Shown here: positions 55,340 to 62,766 of the stretch, piece after piece
How the letters are laid out: each line of letters starts with the position of its first letter
How positions within the stretch are numbered: position 1 is the first letter of the stretch
Source: Prevotella histicola JCM 15637 = DNF00424
Lineage (GTDB): Bacteria; Bacteroidota; Bacteroidia; Bacteroidales; Bacteroidaceae
DNA length: 64,000 nt
Reading direction: 5' to 3'
NCBI RefSeq assembly: GCF_000613925.1
Contig: NZ_BAJX01000003.1
Span: 124,001 to 188,000 of the forward strand
Made by a program: the position numbers and the translations under genes
The notes under the pieces: model-generated
What the model was told of the DNA's origin: nothing
Database searches by the model: none
Seen by the model: the letters and a program-made list of their open reading frames with translations, nothing else

Positions 55340-56610
55340 TTAATTGTTTACTTCCCTCACGTCAATTTTGCCTGTTACTGCATCGCTGATGATGCGCTGC
55401 TTCAGCTCCTTCAGGTGGTTTATCTGATCGACAAGCTGTGAGGTAAGCATATCAATCCTTTTATTTAGACTGTTGATGGCAGAGACAATGGCGGTCTGCT
55501 CTTGTTTTGGAGGAACAAATAGATAATTATTCTTTAGCATATCATAGTTGATATTTTGCCCTTCTCGAATACCCTTCACACAGGTCTTAAGGAGCTGTAT
55601 AAAAGGAAATGACTTGAACAAGTATCTTGTATAATCATTGGTTAAATCACCCTTTGAACGTAAGATAGTATAAGCAGCACTGATGATGCCTTGATAATGT
55701 GCATACTCTATGCCTCCTTGAAACGAACGCAAACTTATAACGAAATCACCAACCTCCACAAACTTTAAGTTCTGGAAGCCCGTATTCACCACAACCACTC
55801 GATTGTCATACATTGATTGAGGGATCACACCATGAGCTTGAGTGGCACAAAGTATTGGTTCTTCGGGATGGTTTTTCTCTGTGCGCTCGTCAAAAAGAAA
55901 TTTCATTTTCCTTACCTCCCAATGCTCTGGTACCTGTCCTATCCATACGATGTTGCTATCCTTCATGGGTGCATCGGGATTGGTGCCGTGCATCACCAAG
56001 TGGGCTATCTGTGCCTGCTTCAGTTCGTTTAGCTTCTCTATCTCTTTGGTGGCCTCGGAAATAAAGCGGTCAATCTGCGCGGTCTTTGCATCAAGGAATG
56101 ACACAATAGCCTGCTGCTCTGGAAGAGGGGGCTCTATAAAAGGAATACTTTTTAGTGCGATTGGAGATAAATCCCACTGATCAACCTAATACCTTTTGAA
56201 TACTGAGTAAAAAAAGGTATATATGCTCTACTTCTGATTGCAATACTAAAGAATTTTTTATACGGGAAGTTTAGGTCACATATATAATATGCAGGGCTTA
56301 CAATTCCTTGATATTCTGACACAGCATATGAGCCTTGCCACGATTTCATCTTATTAATAGCGAATTGACCTACTTTCACTAACTTATATCCCGATAAATC
56401 ATCAGGGATAAAATTATGGTTTTCTTCCTTAGAATCAACATTTCTAATAATAACACCTCTATCCCTTGTTACTGATAAAAGTATTTCGTTGGGATGTCCT
56501 TTATCTGAGACCAGCTTAAGATAGTTCCTTAAATGAGCAAACTTCCAATGCTCCGGTATCTCTCCAATCCAGCTTACCCCAGAGTCTTTATATTTTGGAT
56601 ATTTCTTCAT
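55340..56610 (-). CDS. hsdS: Type I restriction specificity subunit S, one frameshift
   Basis: About 424 residues with two target-recognition domains, each starting with the same WIGxxPEHW motif (YKDSGVSWIGEIPEHWKFAH and KDSNIVWIGQVPEHWEVRK), separated and followed by the conserved coiled-coil spacers (AQIDRFISEATKEIEKLNEL; NKRIDMLTSQLVDQINHLKE). The two domains read different half-sites of the target. The frame is broken at ~56176: one extra A on the + strand gives LISWDLSPIALKSIPFIEPP and reconnects the halves. Its start overlaps the end of the rhuM remnant (ATGA). Confidence 0.88.
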
Positions 56611-57247
56611 ACGTTTTTCTTATTTATAAGGTTCACCACCACCTTTACCATGGTATCCTTCTCCTCTGTCCGACTCTCCGCAATCATCAAGGTGAGTGCC
56701 ACGAGGGTGTTGTCGCCGATACGCTTAGAGCCGTCAGGGTTGTAAAGAATGCCGTTGTTGTTCATGAACCATAGGAAGAGCGTGGCAGCAATGCGCTTGT
56801 TGCCATCGCTAAAACTGTGATTTTTAGTAACGAAATAGAGCAGCATCGCTAGCGAGCAAGGTCGTTCTTGACGGCATAGCCCTTGACGAGGTATTCCTTC
56901 AGCACGGTGTTGGCCCATCGACAGAACTCTATGCCACGTTTCGATTTTACTCTATAGCCCACCGACGTAATCATCTCCAAATTATAATAGTCTGTCATGT
57001 GGGTCTGCGTCTTGCCTTCCAAAGCACCATGCTGAGTGGTTGTCGCAAATTTTGCGACAACCACTTCGCCCTCCAGTTCCTCCTTGAGCGCATTGTTGAT
57101 GTGCTTACCAATAGTTTTCACATCGCGGTCGAACAGTGTAGCTATTTGATTACGGTTCAGCCACACCGTCTCGTTCTCCAGTCGCACGTCGATGGTCGTC
57201 TGCCCGTCCTGCAACTGATAAATCTTTATCTCGCCTTTACTATCCAT
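56607..57247 (-). pseudogene. RhuM-family/Fic-like protein, broken
   Basis: The first part (57247-56849) encodes the RhuM N-terminus: LENETVWLNRNQIATLFDRD, KEELEGEVVVAKFATTTQHG, DYYNLEMITSVGYRVKSKRG, ending GYAVKNDLAR then a stop. The second part, in another frame to 56607, encodes the Fic/Doc-like C-terminus with LLYFVTKNHSFSDGNKRIAA and NNNGILYNPDG. Related proteins have roughly 100-150 residues between these two parts, so the gene has lost an internal segment as well as frame, unlike the other frameshifts here. RhuM genes are often found inside type I R-M operons, as here between hsdM and hsdS. Confidence 0.85.
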
Positions 57248-57257
57248 GGTTGATTAC

Positions 57258-57292
57258 TTAACATTTAACACCTAACACCTAACACTTAACCT
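57258..57292 (-). repeat. Tandem heptamer repeat at the hsdM 3' end
   Basis: Five 7-bp units of the form (T/C)TAACA(C/T) run from 57258 to 57292 (two perfect CTAACAC copies in the middle). The hsdM stop codon lies inside the array at 57286-57288. Such arrays are prone to slippage. Confidence 0.75.
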
Positions 57293-59318
57293 CTATCACT
57301 TAAAATTTCTTCCAGCAGTCCATCCGTATTCTTTTCGATGGCGCGAATATCCGCCTTGATGTCGGCTATAGAGCGCAGCTGCACAGGCTTGTAGAAGTAT
57401 TTGGTAAACGAGAGTTCGTAGCCGACAACGGTTGCATCTTCGTCCACGTAAGCATCGGGAGCGTAGGGTAGCACCTCGTTTTGCATAAAGACATCTATAC
57501 CGCCTGGGTACAACAAAGGTACCTGCTCTGTATCTTTCAGCTTGGGGTCGGCTTCGCCCTCTACAGCTTTGGCTGAAGGGGCGGTAACGGTGACAAACGG
57601 ACGGAGCTTCTTGGCGAGCGTCTTCTTCAGCTTCAGCTGGCAAGCATAGCCCTCCCAGTCGTCAAGGGGCGTGTCGGCGGGTACATTCTCTATAGCGGCT
57701 TTACACTCTACCTTCTCTGCTTCTTTCAAGCCCACCTCGTCCCAGTTGATGTCTGTGAGAACTCTCAACCTGAGTGGTCGCTGCACGGTAATCTGCCAAT
57801 AGCCGAACTCACGGTTGTCGAAGATACGGCACTGTTCGGTCTCACGGAAGTCGGTGAGAAGCTGGAGGATAGCCTTGCGTCCCTCCTCGTCGATCTCACA
57901 ATTCTTGTTGCCCAGGTTCTTGCGCAGCGGGGTGGAGATGCTGGTGGCATCGATGAGCTGCACCTTGCCTCGGCGACGCTCTTCCTTGCGGTTGGTAACT
58001 ATCCATACGAAGGTGCCGATGCCCGTGTTATAGAACATGTTGAGCGGCACGGCAATAATGGCCTCCAGCATGTCGTTCTCGATGATGTAGCGACGTAGGT
58101 TGCTCTCTCCACCACCAGCATTGCCCGTGAAGAGGCTGGAGCCATTGTGTATCTCGACGATGCGTGTGCCCTGTCCCTCGGTCTTCATGCGACTTACGTT
58201 GTTGGCAAGAAACAGCATCTGCGGGTCGCCGATGTCGGGAATGAAGCTCTTGTCGGAGTCGGGCCAGTAGAAGCGTGGATCTTGAATGTTCTTCTTCTCG
58301 ATGGGTTTCAGTCCCCATTTTTCCAAGTCGGCTTTCCAAGGCGTGCCGAAAGGCGGGTTAGAGATGCAGAAGTCGAACTTGCGGCCCGGGTGTCCGTTCT
58401 CGCTGATGGTGCTGCCATTGGCAAAGCGGTCGCGCACCACTCCGTTATGGATATAAGAGAAGGTGGTGCTATTGCCACTGAGCATGAGATCCGCCTTACA
58501 GGTGGCAAAGGTCTCAGGTTGGAGCTCCTGTCCGAAGAGGCTGGTTTTGAAGCGGCGTCCCTTCTCATTGGTTATTTCTGCAAAGCGTTCCTGCACAATG
58601 CTCAGGATGCCGCCCGTACCGCAGGCACCGTCGTAGATGTCGTAAGTGCCGTTCTTTAATTGGTCGGCAACAGGCAGCACGGCAAGGTCGGCGAGCAGTG
58701 CCACATAGTCGCGCGGGGTGTAGTGCTCTCCTGCCTCGGTCACGCTGTAGTCCTCGTTGAACTTGCGAAGCAGCTCCTCGAACAGCGTTCCCATGGTGTG
58801 GTTGTCGAGCGCTGGTAGCTTCTCATGGTCCTCATCGTCGAGCACAGGCGCATGCCGAGGTTGATGCTCTTATCGGTCATCTTGTCGATCATCATGCCCA
58901 GACGGTGTACGTCGTTGAGCTTCTCCACGTAGTGGCGCAAGTCAAACTTGGTGATCACGTCCTGCACATGCTTGCTGAATCCGTCAAGGTAGGCCCTGAA
59001 GTTGAGCAGCAGACGCGTCTCGTCGGTCTCGCCACGCAACATATTCATGGTAAACGGTGAGACATTGTAGAAGGGGTGACGGGTGAGCATGCAGAGCTGG
59101 CTCTCTTGGCTCTCTTCGGGCAACTCCCTGAAAGTATCTGTCTTACTAAAGTCCAGCACCTGTTGCTTGGTGTCGGCAAGGAGCAGGTCCAGGCGACGCA
59201 GCACGATAAAGGGCAGTGTTATCTTCTTGTAGTCGCCCTTCTCGAATGCTTGTACCAACACGTCGTTGGCAATGTTCCAGAGGAATGTGAAGAGCTTGTT
59301 GTATTGTTGTTGTTCCAT
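57286..59318 (-). CDS. hsdM: Type I restriction-modification methyltransferase M, one frameshift
   Basis: An HsdM of ~678 residues: it methylates adenine N6 in the target. The N-terminal helical domain (EQQQYNKLFTFLWNIANDVL) is followed by the S-adenosylmethionine site DIYDGACGTGGIL and the catalytic NPPF in CISNPPFGTPW. The C-terminal ~120 residues are typical of the family. The frame breaks at ~58847, where a third G on the + strand (CGCCCTGTG on the gene strand) gives LGMRPVLDDEDHEKLPALDN; both halves then join. The promoter contains a palindrome and an HTH gene lies upstream. Confidence 0.92.
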
Positions 59319-59350
59319 ATTATTATGCTTCAGTTTTTAATTTCTATTTG

Positions 59351-59389
59351 CAAAGATACAAATTAACAATGCAACAGAGGTGCATTGTT
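59351..59389 (-). promoter_or_regulatory. hsdM promoter with palindromic operator
   Basis: TATCTTTG on the minus strand (59358-59351) is a perfect -7 box 33 bases before hsdM. Over the expected -33 region is a perfect 9+9 bp inverted repeat, AACAATGCA (59365-59373) and TGCATTGTT (59381-59389), with a 7-nt centre. A Cro-type controller is encoded 120 bases upstream. Confidence 0.75.
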
Positions 59390-59509
59390 GTGATGATTTT
59401 TCTTGCTCTTGGCATGATTAACTCTTCTTGATAGAGCGATGTAGTGAATACAAACGGGAAAATGATCGGGAAGTTCACGTTATTCTTTCTTGAGCATAGC
59501 AGTAATGGG

Positions 59510-59719
59510 TTATTGGTCATTATTCTTAGCAAGGAGATCTTCTACTGTTACTTCCAATATCTTTGCAATTTGAATGAATGTTTCTATATTAGGCTGGGTG
59601 GTGTTAGTACACCACTTGGAAACAGTAGTCGGATTGATGCCCAACTGTTCGGCGAGCCACTTGTTGGTGCGCTTATGCTCAACAAGCACGACCTTGATTC
59701 GATTGATGTCTTTTGCCAT
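59510..59719 (-). CDS. XRE-family HTH regulator, possible R-M controller
   Basis: A 69-residue protein that is one Cro/C1-type HTH domain: MAKDINRIKVVLVEHKRTNK, WLAEQLGINPTTVSKWCTNT, QPNIETFIQIAKILEVTVED. It is transcribed in the same direction as hsdM. Small free-standing XRE proteins before R-M genes are often controller (C) proteins that time methylation before restriction; the palindrome in the hsdM promoter fits. A repressor of another part of the element is the alternative. A -7-like box (CAAATATA on the + strand, 59749-59756) lies upstream. Confidence 0.85.
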   Translation of the reverse strand: MAKDINRIKVVLVEHKRTNKWLAEQLGINPTTVSKWCTNTTQPNIETFIQIAKILEVTVEDLLAKNNDQ

Positions 59720-59953
59720 GTCGCTTAGGAATTAAAATGCTTACGGCACAAATATAATGAATTTTTTCGAGAGAAGCCTCTGCTTATTATAAATAATGTG
59801 GAATATTCCTTCTTTTGTTGTTTTGACCGTCAAACAACCTTCTTTCTCATCGTGAAAGACTACTTTTTATGGAATGATGCAAAATGGTTGCGCTGTTGTG
59901 TATTTACTTTGCAAGCAGAAACAAATATTGTTCTAATTTAATACTAATCAGTT

Positions 59954-60640
59954 ATGAAGAAACTACTGTTAATGATTGCCTTTGTTATGACAACCGTGTG
60001 TGCGAATGCGCAGATTATGCGTGTAGATGAGTTGGAGAAGTACGCCAAGGAGAAGTATGGCGACAAGTGGACAGAAGCTGCCGCCAACATCTCGAAGAGC
60101 ATTGAACTCGACAAGAACAACGCAATGACCTTCGTGCAGGTTATCTCGTGTGACGGGCAGTCAGCGGAGCAGCTGTACGTGAACCTCAACTACTGGTTTA
60201 CCGCAACCTTCAACGATGCCAACTCTGTGATCAAGTTGAACGACAAGGAGAGTGGTGTCATCATCGCATCGGGCTATATGGCCGACATCGCTGGTCATGC
60301 CGGAGGTACGAACTCTTACAACGTGAGTATCAAGCCTGTGATTAGAGTGGATATCAAGGAAGGTAAAATCAGGGTAACTTACTCCATCGATCACTATGAC
60401 GTGACGGTGCTTGCTGGAGGTGGCATCATGGGGGCACTTGCAGGCTCTATCCCTACAAGGGTTGAGGAGAAATGGGTACTTGACAAGTGTTATCCGTTCA
60501 CGGAGAAAGATGTCCATCATGCCAAGAGAACATCAAGCAAGGCACTCGTGATGTCTTACGCCTACTCGAATGTGTTGCTCGACAAGATAGAGGAAGCCGC
60601 CAAACATGGTCTGGTGGGTAATGAGAATGATAACTGGTAA
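59954..60640 (+). CDS. Secreted DUF4468-family protein
   Basis: A 228-residue protein with signal peptide MKKLLLMIAFVMTTVCANAQ, then a domain with LNYWFTATFNDANSVIKLND, SGVIIASGYMADIAGHAGGT and VIRVDIKEGKIRVTYSIDHY, the pattern of DUF4468 (TBP-like fold), common in Bacteroidota periplasmic proteins of unknown role. It is set off by its own spacer and a strong terminator, so it is a single-gene unit. Nothing links it to transfer or defence except its position at the cargo/ICE junction. Confidence 0.82.
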   Translation: MKKLLLMIAFVMTTVCANAQIMRVDELEKYAKEKYGDKWTEAAANISKSIELDKNNAMTFVQVISCDGQSAEQLYVNLNYWFTATFNDANSVIKLNDKESGVIIASGYMADIAGHAGGTNSYNVSIKPVIRVDIKEGKIRVTYSIDHYDVTVLAGGGIMGALAGSIPTRVEEKWVLDKCYPFTEKDVHHAKRTSSKALVMSYAYSNVLLDKIEEAAKHGLVGNENDNW

Positions 60641-60659
60641 TAGCCACAACTAACATTGA

Positions 60660-60693
60660 AGTCCTGCAGTTTCTATGCTGCAGGACTTTTTTT
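60660..60693 (+). terminator. Intrinsic terminator after DUF4468 gene
   Basis: A perfect 10-bp stem (60660-60669 with 60678-60687), 8-nt loop and T7 follow the stop by 20 bases. It also faces the 3' end of the convergent M23 gene. Confidence 0.93.
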
Positions 60694-60696
60694 GCT

Positions 60697-61754
60697 CTAC
60701 AAGAAAAGGCTCCTTTCAAGGTTCATCACTTTGGATATATAACTTCCATCTTCCGCATACCTAATCCTATTCAGGAACTCGTAATAGTTGCCACCTTTGT
60801 ACTTATACTGCACATAATCCTTATAGGCCTTCACGCTTTCCTCCCATGAGTTGAAGGTGTAGTAGCTGCCATTGCTGGGACGGCGGAGTCCGAAGAGGTT
60901 GTTGTTCTCTAAGCATACCCGTGAAGTGAAATAGCCTGTTTCAAGCAGAGCTTGTGCGGCAACTATCTGTGGGAACTTTACATCATACTGCCGGAGAACA
61001 GCCATCAGGTTCTCGATGTTCAACTCCTTGTCGGGCTTTGTCCCGAATCTAACGTATGCCATCTTATCCTGTAGCTGCGTGATGTAACCGTTAAGATAAT
61101 CCACGAAAATATTGGGATCGACGCTCTTCCCACCTCTCCTGATTCTGATATGGAGGTGTGGGCCGGTGCTTTTGCCTGTGTTTCCTGATATTCCTACGAT
61201 GGTTCCTGCCGAAACGGCATCGCCAGTTCTTACGGTTATCTGTCAAGATGGCCATACAGACACTCAAAGATGCCATGTTCCAATACAACATAGTTGCCAT
61301 AACCTCTGTTCCCGAAATGTACCTCCTTGATGATACCGGGCAGCATCGCATAGACTCGTGCATGGTTGCATTGCAGGTCTATGCCGTCATGGAACGCCGT
61401 GCATCTACTTACAGGGTCTTTGCGATAGCCGAAAGCTGAATTGAGTTTCAAAAAGTCGAGCGGAAGGCAGACATTCAAGCGCTGGCTAATCAGATTGAAA
61501 AGTAGGGAGTCCTTCACATTGACAAACAGTGGTACGTCCTTCTCAATGGTGATTTCAAATCCATGGCCAGTTTGAAAGGTTACTTCAGGTCGCTTTGCAC
61601 TTATGCTGTCTGCTTTTCGCCTTGTAACCGCTTGTTTTTCAACCTTTACCTGTTTGCGAACTACCTCCGGACGGAGGGTATAAAACTGCGCTGCCATCCT
61701 TATGCTAATTGTCATAGCGACAAAAACCAATAGAAATAATCTGTATCGTCTCAT
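60697..61754 (-). CDS. M23 peptidase fused to glucosaminidase, one frameshift
   Basis: The start at 61754 (MRRYRLFLLVFVAMTISIRM) gives a membrane anchor or signal. Residues ~110-210 form an M23 metallopeptidase: FHDGIDLQ (H/D ligands), GHLD, and GPHLHIRI (HxH). As written the frame stops after GHLDR; one extra T at ~61241 gives GHLDKITVRTGDAVSAGTIV and continues into a glucosaminidase-like domain (~residues 220-350: VAAQALLETGYFTSRVCLENNN, LFGLRRPSNGSYYTF). Two peptidoglycan-cleaving domains in one protein fit a wall-opening enzyme for the mating channel. It is divergent from the DUF3945 gene. Confidence 0.85.
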
Positions 61755-61839
61755 CTTATCATATTGCTTTTTTAATAATTTTGTTTGGCGAGAAGCCGTA
61801 AGACTTCTTTCGACAAATTTACCGATAAACATTCAACGT

Positions 61840-62607
61840 ATGGAAGATGTGATGACTTTTCAAGCTCAGGGAGCTGTCTTAGAGAAACTGATGCTGTTGG
61901 GTATCGACAGGGAAAAACTGGAGTTGATGCCTGATGGTCTGAAAGTTCCGCTGCTTCGTGGGGAGGTAACGCCTGTCTTCGTGGCCAACATGGAAACATC
62001 AAATGGCAAGGTGATACAGTTACCGCTTAAAGCCCAGTTCGTGCTGGATGAAAACGACCAAGTGATGCTGATGACTTATCCGCTTCGCCGGGAGATTGCC
62101 AACGAGCTGAATCTCAATCAAACTGAACTCCAGCGTGTGCAGTCGGGCGATGTAGTCCGTAAGGAGGTGGACGTGGAGGGAGAAAGGAAAGTAAAATTTA
62201 TCCAGTTGGATAAGGAAACCAACTCGCTCATGCACCGTGACGTGGCCAGTGTGTCTATCGAATCGGAACTGATGACACGGGACAAGGTGAAGGACATCGA
62301 ACTCGGGGCTAACCAGAAGGAGGCTCTGCAGGAGGGAAAGCCCGTGGAGCTTTCGCTCGGCGACACTAAGGTAACGGTGGGTGTGGACCTGCGTGAGCCA
62401 CAGGGCTTCAAGGTGGTCAATGGCGACATGAAGGAATGGGAACGCCTTCAGCAGATGCGCTACGATGATACCCACGAGGATTTTATAGGGTATGTGATGA
62501 CCGACGAGAACCGCTGGGAATACCAGAAGGTGGTGGAACGCCAGACAATGACCAACAACCCCTCTGAGTCTATCGAAAAGAAACAGCGTACTGGCTTGAT
62601 ACGATAA
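61840..62607 (+). CDS. DUF3945/DUF4099-type ICE protein
   Basis: A 255-residue acidic, soluble protein starting MEDVMTFQAQGAVLEKLMLL, with the segments GIDREKLELMPDGLKVPLLR, PLRREIANELNLNQTELQRV and KFIQLDKETNSLMHRDVASV. These resemble DUF4099/DUF3945 proteins, a family almost confined to Bacteroidota conjugative elements and of unknown function. The ATG at 61840 is chosen; the frame is open 138 bases upstream without similarity. A -7-like TAATTTTG lies at 61776-61783. Confidence 0.75.
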   Translation: MEDVMTFQAQGAVLEKLMLLGIDREKLELMPDGLKVPLLRGEVTPVFVANMETSNGKVIQLPLKAQFVLDENDQVMLMTYPLRREIANELNLNQTELQRVQSGDVVRKEVDVEGERKVKFIQLDKETNSLMHRDVASVSIESELMTRDKVKDIELGANQKEALQEGKPVELSLGDTKVTVGVDLREPQGFKVVNGDMKEWERLQQMRYDDTHEDFIGYVMTDENRWEYQKVVERQTMTNNPSESIEKKQRTGLIR

Positions 62608-62766
62608 CTCCGGACTAAGAACCATTCTCCCAAACAAGGGATTCTTTAATATTCTGCTCCCGGCTTGTCACTTTCATAAGAGCCAGCGAGTGCTTTAACA
62701 TTCTTCTTTGTTGGCGAGTTCTTCTGTTGTAGAACCGTAGCGTTAAAGCATATCACGACAAGCAAG

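Noticed and set aside
57258..57292. CRISPR-like array
   Set aside because: The units are 7 bp with no spacers. No CRISPR repeat-spacer pattern or cas gene is seen anywhere in the window.
59344..59532. Minus-strand frame between HTH and hsdM genes
   Set aside because: It covers the hsdM promoter and palindrome and overlaps the 3' end of the HTH gene; no family pattern.
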